A program made the translations under genes and the position numbers. Positions 55,751-64,000 of a stretch of 64,000 bases of DNA are shown here, one piece after another. This DNA is from Thermosynechococcus sp. HN-54 (GTDB taxonomy: Bacteria; Cyanobacteriota; Cyanobacteriia; Thermosynechococcales; Thermosynechococcaceae). The first letter of the stretch is position 1; the number at the start of each line of letters is the position of its first letter. The stretch is from the NCBI RefSeq assembly GCF_023650955.1, contig NZ_CP098039.1, positions 1,984,001-2,048,000 of the forward strand, written 5' to 3'. Below the pieces are notes generated by a model that did no database searches, was not told the origin of the DNA, and saw only the letters and a list, made by a program, of their open reading frames with translations.

Positions 55751-55807
55751 CGAGTGAACCAAGCCATTGAGCGGGGTACGGCTGTCTCGTGGGAGCATAT
55801 TGGCTGA
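55751..55807 (+). pseudogene. Short in-frame gene-tail relic after the amidinotransferase stop
   Basis: Immediately after the TAG of the amidinotransferase, in the same frame, lies RVNQAIERGTAVSWEHIG followed by TGA. The codons are GC-rich, unlike the AT-rich gene before them. It is too short for a gene and has no start. It reads like the last few residues of some resident protein that was cut at the island boundary. I cannot name the source. Confidence 0.35.
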
Positions 55808-55809
55808 AC

Positions 55810-56238
55810 CTAGAGGTGGAGCGGCTCTTCAAAAATTTGCGCTTCAGAAAAGGGGCACGTTTGGGGCAACATTTCAGGGTCAAGGGGTGTTTCTTGTCCT
55901 ACTAAATCAAGAGCCGTCTCATAACTGATGCCAATTGCTTCTGAGAGGTAGGGCTTGAGGCTGGGGTTTTCCCTGAGGTGGCGTTCTATGCGACGTCGTT
56001 GCTCACGAATCGTGTAAAGCCAGCTTTTTGAGCGTCTTTCAGGTTGGTAGTACCACTTGATCAAGTGAGCCAGTAACACTTCAAGGCGGCTGCGCAGTTC
56101 CCGCTTCTCCTGCCTGCCCAAGGCTTCAATCTCCTCACTTAAGTTCTCAAGGTCGAGGAGTTCAAATTTGCCCTGGCGGAGGTATGTGGCTTGCTGTTGC
56201 GTCCAAGCATAAAAGTCGGTTTCATAGAGGCTACTCAT
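55810..56238 (-). CDS. DUF29-family protein
   Basis: The 142-residue protein matches DUF29, a family common and often multi-copy in cyanobacteria. It opens with LYETDFYAWTQQQATYLRQGKF, the typical start (quoted: YETDFYAWTQQQ), and has LDLENLSEEIEALGRQEKR and QPERRSKSWLYTIREQR. It is an all-helical protein with no known activity, sometimes linked to toxin or mobile regions. It marks the return to GC-rich backbone just beyond the glycan island. Confidence 0.93.
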   Translation of the reverse strand: MSSLYETDFYAWTQQQATYLRQGKFELLDLENLSEEIEALGRQEKRELRSRLEVLLAHLIKWYYQPERRSKSWLYTIREQRRRIERHLRENPSLKPYLSEAIGISYETALDLVGQETPLDPEMLPQTCPFSEAQIFEEPLHL

Positions 56239-56289
56239 GGCCGGCTCGACTCCAGAGATATCTAGTCAGGCTAGGGCAGTGCAGGGAAG

Positions 56290-56787
56290 TTATCGCTTTT
56301 CTAGGGTGTGTAGTACTTTTTCAATATCTACGATAAAGATGGGCGGTAACTCCTGATCGTCTTGACTACTGACCATGAGGGAACTGACGTTGTGAATGCT
56401 CCCCCAGTGGAGATAGTTGCTGGGAATGGGATGAATCGCCTCCCGCGGGATGCGCTCAATGACGGGGGGGTCTGTGAGGGGGAGTCCGAGCCACTCTTCT
56501 TGCAAACGGGGCTGGAGAATGAGCAAAAATTTGAGCTTTTGCGTTTCTGAGGCTGAGAGGGGATCATCAAAAAGACAGCGGCCAATATCAATGACTACAA
56601 TTTCCCGATTCTCATAGCTGACAAGGCCAACCCCCCGCTGCTGTGGATCGCCATGAACAGGGGGCAAAGGAATGACGCGATAGGCCTGTGCCATGGGCAC
56701 GGCAAACTGCTCTTGACGCACGATGAAGGTGAGGAATTGCTCTAAAACAATCGGTTGGCTTTGGCGACGACGACGGCTTTTAAGCAT
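56290..56787 (-). CDS. CheW-like adaptor (second CheW of the pix operon)
   Basis: The 165-residue protein has a CheW-type beta-barrel (FLTFIVRQEQFAVPMAQAYRV, then NREIVVIDIGR; quoted in part). It begins with a basic KSRRRRQS tail. CheW domains bridge chemoreceptors and CheA. It overlaps the 3' end of the CheA gene by eight bases, so translation is coupled. It is additional to the PixI CheW at 62431. I see no REC or kinase domain in it. Confidence 0.85.
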   Translation of the reverse strand: MLKSRRRRQSQPIVLEQFLTFIVRQEQFAVPMAQAYRVIPLPPVHGDPQQRGVGLVSYENREIVVIDIGRCLFDDPLSASETQKLKFLLILQPRLQEEWLGLPLTDPPVIERIPREAIHPIPSNYLHWGSIHNVSSLMVSSQDDQELPPIFIVDIEKVLHTLEKR

Positions 56788-59581
56788 GGCGGATCAACTG
56801 ATCAAGGGTGGCCAAGAGGTCGCTTTCGCGGAAGGGTTTGCTAAAGTAGGCGGCTGCTCCCAGACGTTCTGCCAGTTGGCGGTGTTTTTGACCCGTGCGC
56901 GAAGTCAGCATCATGACAGGGGTGTTTTGACAGTGGGGGATGCGGCGAATTTGGGTGAGAACGCCAAACCCATCAAGACGAGGCATTTCAATATCGCAAA
57001 TGAGGGCGTTGACGTGTAGTCCCCCTTGGAGCTTATCAATGGCCTCCTGACCATCTTTGGCCTGCTCGACCCGATAACCCGCTTTTTCGAGGATACTGGC
57101 AAGAAAGCGCCGCACGTTCACTGAATCATCAACCACAAGGACGGTGTCTTGGCTAGGGGCAACGGGGCTAGCCACAGGGACACGAGAACTCTCTTGTTCT
57201 GACCAATCAAAAAGGGCGAGGGGATCTAATAGAGGGACAATACGGCCATTCCCCAAAATTGTGCAGCCACTAAAGCCCTTGGGGAGGGCTAATTCTCCTT
57301 CGACTTGGCGAATGGTGACTTCCTGCTCGCTCCAATAGCGATCAACCCGCAGGGCGAGGGCACTGTCCCCTTGACTAACAATCATCAGGGTTGGTTCGTT
57401 AATTGTGGGTGCTCCCTCCATTTCCACGGGACGATAGGGACGCTGAAAGTGGAAAATCTGGGTGAGATCAACTAAGGGAATGAGATAGCCTTCCCAGTCA
57501 ATTAGGGTTGAGCCAAGGGTTTCGATCGGAGGGTAGCGATCGGCCAGTACCATTTCCTCGATTTCTTCGGTTGGCACCGCCAAGAGCATGCCAGCGGCCT
57601 CCACCAAGAGCACCCGTACCACCGAAAGGGTGTAGGGAATTGTAATCGTAAATCGCGTGCCTTGGCCGGGGGTACTGTGAATTTGGATGTCACCGCGAAT
57701 TTGCCGTAGGTTGGTGCGCACTACGTCCATGCCTACGCCGCGTCCAGAGAGGCTAGTTACCTGTGAGGCTGTTGAAAAGCCCGGCTCAAAAATCAGTTGC
57801 CAAAGGTCGCGATCGCTCGCGGTTTCCAACCAGTCCCGAGCTAAGCCCAATCGCCGTGCCGTTTGGCGAATTTTCTCTGGATTGAGACCGCGGCCATCAT
57901 CCGCCACCGTAATTACGGTTTGGTTACCGCGATAGGCCGCTTTTAGAGTAATGGTTCCCGCTGGGGGTTTACCAAGGGCTTGGCGTTCCTCGGCGGGTTC
58001 AATCCCGTGATCAAAGGCATTGCGGACAAGGTGCAAGAGGGGATCCGCCAACACACTCAATACAGTCCGGTCAATGAGAACGTGGCTGCCCTCAATCTCT
58101 AAGTTGACATTTTTACCATGCTCGCGACTCAATTCACGGATTAGGCGAGGATAGCGGTTGGCCAGATCCGCAAAGGGGCGCATCCGCACTTGGGTAAACC
58201 GAGCTTGAAGTTGCTTGGCGGTGCGGTTGAGATCACGGCCAGTGCGTTCGGTTTCCTCTAGGCTCAATTCCAAATCGCTGGTAATTTCCTGCACCTGCAC
58301 AATGGTTTCCATCACCTCTTGGGAGAGCAGGTGCACATCGGTGTAGCGATCGAACTCGAGGACATCGAAGCCATGCTGATTTTGGGGATTAAAGTGATGG
58401 GGGGCACTGACACGGTCATACTCTGTGCGCAGACGAAAGTTGGCACGCTCAAGAGCACGCACTTTTTGCTTGAGACCCACTAGCAGATCATGGAGGCGTT
58501 CCCGTTGTAGATCCAGACCGTTACACTCAATGAGCAACTCCCCCATCAGATCACTCAGTTGATCCAACTGATGCCCCGGCACCCGCACGGTCATTTCCTT
58601 GGGTTCTTGGGTTTGGGGCTGGGGAGTCACTGGGGTGGTCTCAGCCTCTAGAGTAGGGGAAGGTGCCTCTCTAGGGGTGGGTGGGGGGGACAATAAATCC
58701 CCTAAGGAGAAAGCCTCCACTTCAGCACTGGCAAAGTCCTCGACTCCTAATTCTTGATTGAGGTTGGCCAGCGGCAAATCAATAATGGTTTGATCCTCGT
58801 CTTCTTCGTCCCCTTGATCATGGCCTTCAGGGGTTTCCAAATGCGTGGGGAGAGCCTCCAGTTGACCAGTAATCACAAGGGCTTGGCAGCGTCGCCATTG
58901 CTGAATAATGTGGGCACCCGCTTCGCTGACATCACAGTTGGGCTGCTCCAGATAGGCACTGACGGAGGCACAAAACTCGGCAAACTGGGGCAGCTCCAGC
59001 ATTTGCCCTAGGCCTTCCAGTTCTTGGGCAGCGATCGCCAGCTCCTCCTTGAGGCAGGGTTGACCGGGGGTTTGCAGGACGGTTTCCAAGCGTTGCAGGC
59101 AGGCTTCCACCTCGGTTTCAAAGAGAACCACCCGCATCTGCTGGCCATCATCGCCACTGAGGAGTGCCAGATCATCCTCTGCCGTCGGCTCTCCCAGCCG
59201 TCCCTGTAACTCATCCAAAATTGGCTCGACTTGGGTGCGCCACCAGCCCTCATTGGGTTCAACCCCCTGGCGATGGAGGGTAATGACTGCTTGCAGTTGA
59301 TCCACGGCCTTGAGCAGGAGGTGTTGTACCTCCACATCCTCGCAGGGTCGAGATTTCAAGACCTTGAAGAAATCCTCAAGGCGATGAGCCAGCTCACTGA
59401 GGGACATAAAGCCCATCATTGCGGCGCCGCCTTTAATGGAATGAGCCGCCCGCAGCACGCCATCGATCACCCCCGGCTGGTGGGAGAGTTCCAGTATCCC
59501 TGACTCAATCGTTTGCAGGTAGTCCTGAGCCTCCTCGAGGAACTGGAGACGAATCGTTTCCTCAACGCCGGGTTCGGGCAT
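56780..59581 (-). CDS. pixL: CheA-type hybrid histidine kinase PixL
   Basis: The 933-residue kinase has a histidine phosphotransfer domain at the N-terminus (phospho-acceptor His47 in LRAAHSIKGG), a Glu/Asp-rich linker, and dimerisation and HATPase domains (DPLLHLVRNAFDHGIE N-box, DDGRGLNPEK G1, GRGVGMDVV G2). A CheW-like domain follows, and a C-terminal receiver domain with phospho-acceptor Asp in ICDIEMPRLDG. It is the kinase core of the phototaxis signalling array and should relay PixJ signals to PixG and PixH. It follows pixJ with a two-base gap. Confidence 0.96.
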   Translation of the reverse strand: MPEPGVEETIRLQFLEEAQDYLQTIESGILELSHQPGVIDGVLRAAHSIKGGAAMMGFMSLSELAHRLEDFFKVLKSRPCEDVEVQHLLLKAVDQLQAVITLHRQGVEPNEGWWRTQVEPILDELQGRLGEPTAEDDLALLSGDDGQQMRVVLFETEVEACLQRLETVLQTPGQPCLKEELAIAAQELEGLGQMLELPQFAEFCASVSAYLEQPNCDVSEAGAHIIQQWRRCQALVITGQLEALPTHLETPEGHDQGDEEDEDQTIIDLPLANLNQELGVEDFASAEVEAFSLGDLLSPPPTPREAPSPTLEAETTPVTPQPQTQEPKEMTVRVPGHQLDQLSDLMGELLIECNGLDLQRERLHDLLVGLKQKVRALERANFRLRTEYDRVSAPHHFNPQNQHGFDVLEFDRYTDVHLLSQEVMETIVQVQEITSDLELSLEETERTGRDLNRTAKQLQARFTQVRMRPFADLANRYPRLIRELSREHGKNVNLEIEGSHVLIDRTVLSVLADPLLHLVRNAFDHGIEPAEERQALGKPPAGTITLKAAYRGNQTVITVADDGRGLNPEKIRQTARRLGLARDWLETASDRDLWQLIFEPGFSTASQVTSLSGRGVGMDVVRTNLRQIRGDIQIHSTPGQGTRFTITIPYTLSVVRVLLVEAAGMLLAVPTEEIEEMVLADRYPPIETLGSTLIDWEGYLIPLVDLTQIFHFQRPYRPVEMEGAPTINEPTLMIVSQGDSALALRVDRYWSEQEVTIRQVEGELALPKGFSGCTILGNGRIVPLLDPLALFDWSEQESSRVPVASPVAPSQDTVLVVDDSVNVRRFLASILEKAGYRVEQAKDGQEAIDKLQGGLHVNALICDIEMPRLDGFGVLTQIRRIPHCQNTPVMMLTSRTGQKHRQLAERLGAAAYFSKPFRESDLLATLDQLIRHA

Positions 59582-59583
59582 GG

Positions 59584-62406
59584 TTATCCCTCAGCAGTCA
59601 CCTTAAAGATGTTGACGGAGTTTTGGAGTTCCTGAGCCATGTCCACGGTGGCTTGGAGAGACTCAGAGATCTGTTTGGAGGTGGCCGACATGCCTTCTGA
59701 AACCTTGGCGAAATCGCGCATCAGCGTATTCACCGTATTGGAGGTGCGGGCTTGGGAAACCGTGGCTTGGGAAATAGACTGCACCAGCTCGTCAATGTGC
59801 TGCGACACCTGCACGATTTCTTCGAGGTTCTGCTTGGTGATTTCCACAAGGCGGGTGCCTTCGACCACTTGGGCGGTACCCGTTTCCATGGCACTGACCA
59901 CTTCGTGGGTTTCCTGCTGAATTGTTTCTACGATTTGCTCAATTTCACGGGTTGCCGCGGCCGATCGCGCTGCTAGTTCACCCACCTCTTCTGCCACCAC
60001 AGCAAAGCCTCGGCCTTCTTCACCGGCACGGGCAGCCTCAATACTAGCATTGATGGCCAAGAGGTTGGTTTGCAGGGCAATCTGGTTAATCAGGGAGATC
60101 ACCTTGGAAATTTGCTGCGAGGATTCGCCTAAGCGCTTCACTTTTTTGGCAGTTTCAGCCACGGTTTCCCGCAGGTGGAGAATGCTCTCGACGGTGGCAT
60201 CCATCGTTTCACCACTGGTGACCGCTCGCTCTGAGGCTTTACGCGCCACTTCTGCCGCCTCGTTGGCGCTGTTTGCCACCGATTCAATCGAGCTGGACAT
60301 GGCCTCAACCGCTTCCAGCATCCGCTTCACTTTCTTGGCTTGCCGCAGGGATTCTTCCGCCAGCTCGGTCATGGCTTGCTCATCCGCCAAGAGGGCGGTG
60401 TTCACTTTCTCGGTGGTGGCTTTCACTTGGATGACCACGTCCCGCAGACTTTCAATGAGCGAGTTGAAGATGTCAGCAACGGTACCAATTTCATCGGCAG
60501 TGATGTCTGCGCGTACTGTTAGATCCCCTTGGGAGGCGGCCTCTACCTCCGTCAGTAGGTTGATCAACTGCGTTTGGATGCGCTCCGTACGCTGCTGTTG
60601 CTCCTGAGCAAGGCGTTCGGCTTCTTTTTGGGCGGCAGTGGTCTGCTCAAGGAATTTGCTGCGCTCTAGAACCAGTCCTGCTTGGTTGGCCAACTGGAGA
60701 AAGGCATCAATTTCGGGCTGTTGCCATTGACGCGAGCCGCTGCACTGATGGGCAATTAACAGAGCCACCAGTTTTTTTTCCACGAGCACGGGCACGACTA
60801 GGTTGGCTCGCACCTTCAGGGGAGCGAGTTGTTTCAGGTGGCACTCCGTCAGACCCGCATTGAGAATATCGGCTGTGGCTTGGACACGCCCTTTGGTGTA
60901 GGCATCCACCCAATTTTGACGGAAGCAGGGATCGTCAATCACCTGTTCGAGGGCTTGGGGCCACCCCACGCCAACAGATTCGGCGATGACTTTGCCCACG
61001 TAGTTCTGATCAAATTCATAAAAAATCACGCGATCGCACCCCAACAGGTGACGACCCTCATTGACAAGGTTATCGAGAATTTGCTGGCGATCGCTCTGCT
61101 GGGTCAAGCGGAAGACACTATCGCGCAATTGCTGAGCGCGTTGGGCAGTCAGTCGGGCTTCGGTAAGGGAGGCTTCTAACTGTGCGGCCATCTGGTTAAT
61201 GGTGCGGCTGAGGGTGGCCAATTCATCATCCCCTTCTACGGGGAGGCGGGTCTGGAGATCCCCTTCACCAATTTTTGTTACCGCGTTGGTGGCGCGCAGC
61301 AGCGGTTGAATGCCGCGATCGCTCAGATAAATAGCGATCGCCCCCGCCACAATTGCCGTCACGACTACCCCAGACAAAAGTGTCCACGTGAGGTTTTGCA
61401 GGGGCTTGAGGGCATAGTCTTGGTCGGTACCAAGGACAATGGAAGTAAAGGGTTGCGAAACACTGGTGTAGCTGAGAATTTGGGACTCCCCATCCAAGCG
61501 GCGTTTTTCTGTCAGCGTGCTCGTGGGCCTATTTTCCCTTGTTTGAGCCAGTTTGGGAAAAGCCTCCTCTAGGGGTTTGCCCTGCAACTCTGGGATTGAG
61601 GCCGCGAAGATCCTTCCCCCCGGCTCAACGAGGTAAAAACTCTCCTGTTGATCCCGATCATAGGTTTTAAAAAACTGCTGAATACTGCCCTTGGGTACCC
61701 GCAACCGCAGCACCGCCATGATTTGCTGGTTTTGGGGATTGATCAGCGGTACCGCCAAAAACATCCCGAGGGGGCGATCGGGCCGCGACAGCGTTGGCTC
61801 AACGGTTAAAACCACGCCCCGAGTTTGGATCGCCAGCTTAAAGTACTCTTGATTTTGGAGAATATTGTTGGCGAGACGGTTTCCTGCTGAGGATTGAGCA
61901 ATGACGGTTCCTTGGCCATCGTTGGCAATGATTGCCGCACTGTCGTAGACCACATAGGCATCAAGGAACTGATCGAGAACGGCTTGCAGTTGGGGGCGAT
62001 CGCGCCGCTGAATTTCACTGCTATAACGATTATTCAAAACAGAAGCCAAGACCCGTGCGTCCCCCCGGCGATCGCGCAGATAGTTGTCAAATTGAAGCGC
62101 TGCACTATTGGCTTCCTGTTGCTGAAGTTGCAATACCTGCTGCATTAACTGTTGACGCGCCACTTCATTGGCCGCTAAGCCCACCCCAATCATCGGCACC
62201 GTTGCAAGGGCAACAGCACTGGTAATCAGTTTCGGACGTAGCCCCCAAAATTTGCGGCGGGGGGGCGGTGGGGATGCAGGTTGTTCAGGGGATTTGCCGT
62301 TGGCGGGTGCTGTTTTCTCCTCAAGAGAAGGCAGTTGGTAGTTCAAGACCGAGGGTGGCAAGGGGGGAATATCGAGGGGGGGTTTAGCAGTGGTCATTGT
62401 TGGCAC
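59584..62406 (-). CDS. pixJ: Cyanobacteriochrome chemoreceptor PixJ (DXCF type)
   Basis: The 940-residue photoreceptor has a proline-rich cytoplasmic N-terminus, TM1 (about 58-80), a periplasmic Cache-like domain (85-335), TM2 (about 340-361), HAMP (362-414), a GAF domain (about 431-587), and the MCP signalling hairpin (tip [15 protein letters not shown]). The GAF has the DXCF motif DPCF with Cys494 and the bilin-attaching Cys522 in ECHLKQL, so it should be a DXCF cyanobacteriochrome sensing blue and green light. These residue numbers agree with those I recall for TePixJ, using the GTG start at 62406. The ribosome-site spacing would also fit ATG 62397, three codons in. Confidence 0.96.
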   Translation of the reverse strand: MPTMTTAKPPLDIPPLPPSVLNYQLPSLEEKTAPANGKSPEQPASPPPPRRKFWGLRPKLITSAVALATVPMIGVGLAANEVARQQLMQQVLQLQQQEANSAALQFDNYLRDRRGDARVLASVLNNRYSSEIQRRDRPQLQAVLDQFLDAYVVYDSAAIIANDGQGTVIAQSSAGNRLANNILQNQEYFKLAIQTRGVVLTVEPTLSRPDRPLGMFLAVPLINPQNQQIMAVLRLRVPKGSIQQFFKTYDRDQQESFYLVEPGGRIFAASIPELQGKPLEEAFPKLAQTRENRPTSTLTEKRRLDGESQILSYTSVSQPFTSIVLGTDQDYALKPLQNLTWTLLSGVVVTAIVAGAIAIYLSDRGIQPLLRATNAVTKIGEGDLQTRLPVEGDDELATLSRTINQMAAQLEASLTEARLTAQRAQQLRDSVFRLTQQSDRQQILDNLVNEGRHLLGCDRVIFYEFDQNYVGKVIAESVGVGWPQALEQVIDDPCFRQNWVDAYTKGRVQATADILNAGLTECHLKQLAPLKVRANLVVPVLVEKKLVALLIAHQCSGSRQWQQPEIDAFLQLANQAGLVLERSKFLEQTTAAQKEAERLAQEQQQRTERIQTQLINLLTEVEAASQGDLTVRADITADEIGTVADIFNSLIESLRDVVIQVKATTEKVNTALLADEQAMTELAEESLRQAKKVKRMLEAVEAMSSSIESVANSANEAAEVARKASERAVTSGETMDATVESILHLRETVAETAKKVKRLGESSQQISKVISLINQIALQTNLLAINASIEAARAGEEGRGFAVVAEEVGELAARSAAATREIEQIVETIQQETHEVVSAMETGTAQVVEGTRLVEITKQNLEEIVQVSQHIDELVQSISQATVSQARTSNTVNTLMRDFAKVSEGMSATSKQISESLQATVDMAQELQNSVNIFKVTAEG

Positions 62407-62430
62407 ATCCTAACAGCATCAATAGCAGCC

Positions 62431-62946
62431 CTATCCGACATCAACAGCAAGCACACTTGCACAAAACCGTTCGGCGATCGCAGCGCCATCGAGGATGAAA
62501 ACGACCTCCTCGGCTAGACGACAGCAGCCTTTCAGGTAGGGAACCAGCGCCGCACTCACTGTACCCACAGGCGATTGAATGGCTCGCTCGGGAAGACGGA
62601 CAATGCCGCGTACTTCCTTTAGCGCCAATCCGAGGTATCCCTTGGGGGTGTGCAATAGCACGATCGTCACTAGAGACATATCTGCATCCAGTGGCTCTAG
62701 GCTCAGCAAGTGGGCTAAATCCAGCACCCAAACAATGCGGTTACGAAAGTTCAGCAGCCCCATCACCACTGGGGGCATATTGGGAATCACTGTGAGCTGT
62801 TGCGGCGGGATCACCAACACCTGCTGAATCTCAGTCATCGGCAGCAGTGCCGTCAATTGCTCGTGCACTACTAAGCGCAAGTAGGGTGCCCCTTGGGGGC
62901 GATCGCGCCCTTCACCACTGTTCAACCAAGGTGCCACCCCCAACAT
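62431..62946 (-). CDS. pixI: CheW-type adaptor PixI
   Basis: The 171-residue CheW-like protein couples PixJ to PixL in the phototaxis array. It has the fold pattern LRLVVHEQLTALLPMTEIQQVLVIPPQ, then MGLLNFRNRIVWVLDLAHLL and the conserved LALKEVRGIVRLPE strand (quoted in part). The gene lies between pixH and pixJ in the typical cyanobacterial order, with two bases between pixH stop and its start codon and about 24 bases to pixJ. Confidence 0.92.
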   Translation of the reverse strand: MLGVAPWLNSGEGRDRPQGAPYLRLVVHEQLTALLPMTEIQQVLVIPPQQLTVIPNMPPVVMGLLNFRNRIVWVLDLAHLLSLEPLDADMSLVTIVLLHTPKGYLGLALKEVRGIVRLPERAIQSPVGTVSAALVPYLKGCCRLAEEVVFILDGAAIAERFCASVLAVDVG

Positions 62947-62948
62947 CG

Positions 62949-63311
62949 CTACACCACCACCGACTTCAGCGCCCGCACTAGATCGTCACGGTTAAAGGGC
63001 TTCGTCACATAGGCATCAGCCCCCTGTTTCATAGCCCAAAGACGGTCTAGCTCTTGGTTTTTCGAGGTGCAGACAACAATGGGGAGCTTTTCTGTTTCTG
63101 GATTTTTCTTGAGACTGCGGCAGAGTTCAAAGCCGCTCATCCCCGGCATCACCACATCCGTCACCACCACATCGGGCTTGTACTGCGTGACTTTTTCTAG
63201 AGCCTCCTTGGCGTCAGTGGCCGCAATGACGGTATAGCCAGAGTCCTTAAGAAACGAGGTAATCAGTGCCATTTCCGAGGGGGTATCTTCTACCACTAAG
63301 ACCGTCGTCAT
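62949..63311 (-). CDS. pixH: CheY-like response regulator PixH
   Basis: The 120-residue stand-alone receiver domain has the acidic pair VVEDTPSE, phospho-acceptor Asp in VVTDVVMPGMSG, Thr/Ser switch in VVCTSKN and Lys in YVTKPFN. It serves as a diffusible output or phosphate sink in Pix signalling. An in-frame TTG at 63323 is rejected because GGGAGAT precedes ATG 63311. pixG lies upstream and pixI downstream on the same strand. Confidence 0.94.
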   Translation of the reverse strand: MTTVLVVEDTPSEMALITSFLKDSGYTVIAATDAKEALEKVTQYKPDVVVTDVVMPGMSGFELCRSLKKNPETEKLPIVVCTSKNQELDRLWAMKQGADAYVTKPFNRDDLVRALKSVVV

Positions 63312-63377
63312 GTCATCTCCCAAATGTCAATTCAAATAATCAATTACTGTCAATATACTGCCCACAGGTTGTCTGTA

Positions 63378-64000
63378 CTACGTCAAGTACTGAAACACCA
63401 TTTTGAGAAGTTCCGCTTGAGTAAAGGGCTTGGTCATGTAATCCGTTGCCCCCACAAGACGGGCTTTGGCGCGGTCAATGAGACCCGTGTTACCCGTCAC
63501 CATAATGATGGGGACTGACTTAAAGCGTTCATGGTTGCGAATGACTTTACAAAACTTATAACCATCAATGTTGGGCATCCCCACGTCCAGCAGGATTAGA
63601 TCTGGATTGAGGCGCATCACCTCCATCAGGGCTTTCACAGAATCATTGAGGGCAATGACTTCAAAGGCATCATCGGCCAAAAACCGCTTAATTTCATTGA
63701 GCATCGTCGGACTATCGTCAATACAGACAATCCGATAGGTACGGTTTGGCACTTGGGAAGTGAAAAAGCCACTGCCTACATCACCACTCTCCTCCGCAAC
63801 AGCGGGTGTGGTTTCTTGCCACAAACTGGTATCAAAACTCGGCAGTAAATCAAAGGGGTGCTGCGGTTCCCGAACGACGACGGCCCCTTTCTCAATCAAA
63901 GGCACAAGGCTGCGCACCAAGGTAATTTCATTTTGGTTCATGAGCACCGCCAAGTGGCGAAAGCTAAAGCCCCGCAACATCGACCCCAAGCGTTGCTGCT
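63378..64000 (-). CDS. pixG: PatA/PixG-type response regulator (5' part beyond the window)
   Basis: The gene is open to the window edge, so only the C-terminal part is seen. It has a stretch of the N-terminal PATAN (DUF4388) type (LRGFSFRHLAVLMNQNEITLVRSLVPLIEKGAV, quoted in part: SLVPLIEKGAV), and a C-terminal receiver with ICIDDSP-like VCIDDSPTML, Asp in LLDVGMPNIDG, and KPF switch YMTKPFTQ. PixG is the first gene of the pix operon and controls pilus motor recruitment in phototaxis. The pixH gene follows 66 bases downstream of its stop. Confidence 0.92.
   Translation of the reverse strand, partial: QQRLGSMLRGFSFRHLAVLMNQNEITLVRSLVPLIEKGAVVVREPQHPFDLLPSFDTSLWQETTPAVAEESGDVGSGFFTSQVPNRTYRIVCIDDSPTMLNEIKRFLADDAFEVIALNDSVKALMEVMRLNPDLILLDVGMPNIDGYKFCKVIRNHERFKSVPIIMVTGNTGLIDRAKARLVGATDYMTKPFTQAELLKMVFQYLT

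Overview
The window is about 64 kb of a unicellular thermophilic cyanobacterium, most likely Thermosynechococcus (T. elongatus/vestitus group). The evidence is the many HIP1 octamers (GCGATCGC), the fbp-zwf-opcA operon, a YidD/YggT/MnmG housekeeping set, and a pix phototaxis operon. The PixJ in that operon carries its two chromophore-site cysteines at residues 494 and 522, the positions I recall for TePixJ. No strain is claimed.

Layout. 1-5.4 kb is backbone: an FtsH C-terminal half, TldD, L25, PurA, tRNA-Thr(CGU) and RuvA. 5.4-8.4 kb is a degenerate restriction-modification locus: an intact C5-cytosine methyltransferase followed by its probable endonuclease gene, which is split by a complete IS4-family element (13-bp inverted repeats, 9-bp target duplication) and also frameshifted. 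8.4-12.6 kb holds a two-ended membrane coiled-coil protein, YggT, MnmG and UreD. 12.6-14.7 kb is a disturbed stretch with a Uma2 gene, a relic carrying a KefB gene tail joined to a ureD fragment, and one AT-rich gene of foreign appearance. 14.9-22.2 kb carries a KefB-type antiporter, the opcA-zwf-fbp operon and a cysteine hydrolase.

22.4-41 kb is mostly backbone: a possible Roadblock-like protein, a V4R protein, a LivM-type permease, a COG1743/DUF1156 DNA methylase, an RsbW-like kinase, a half-size photolyase-like flavoprotein, a KaiB-domain protein translationally linked to PilT, AEC, MFS and ABC transporters, a zinc-ribbon membrane protein, a DJ-1/PfpI protein, CobM, YidD and a coiled-coil nuclease.

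41-55.8 kb is a surface-glycan island, largely AT-rich and almost without HIP1 sites. PseC and PseB lie on the minus strand. Glycosyltransferases, methyltransferases, a PhyH-type dioxygenase and one methyltransferase pseudogene lie on the plus strand. A HIP1-containing histone-deacetylase-like gene interrupts them, then come PseF, PseG and PseI, another methyltransferase and a glycine-amidinotransferase-like enzyme. Together they should make CMP-pseudaminic acid or an amidino/methylated variant and transfer it. The PseH acetyltransferase step is not encoded here.

55.8-64 kb returns to backbone: a DUF29 gene and the pix operon (PixG partial, PixH, PixI, PixJ, the CheA-type PixL and an extra CheW), which couples a blue/green cyanobacteriochrome to type IV pilus motility. 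PilT, in the same window, is the retraction motor for that motility. A repeated theme is short duplicated 3' ends of resident genes next to AT-rich insertions (KefB tail at 13.35 kb, nuclease tail at 43.26 kb, an unidentified tail at 55.75 kb).
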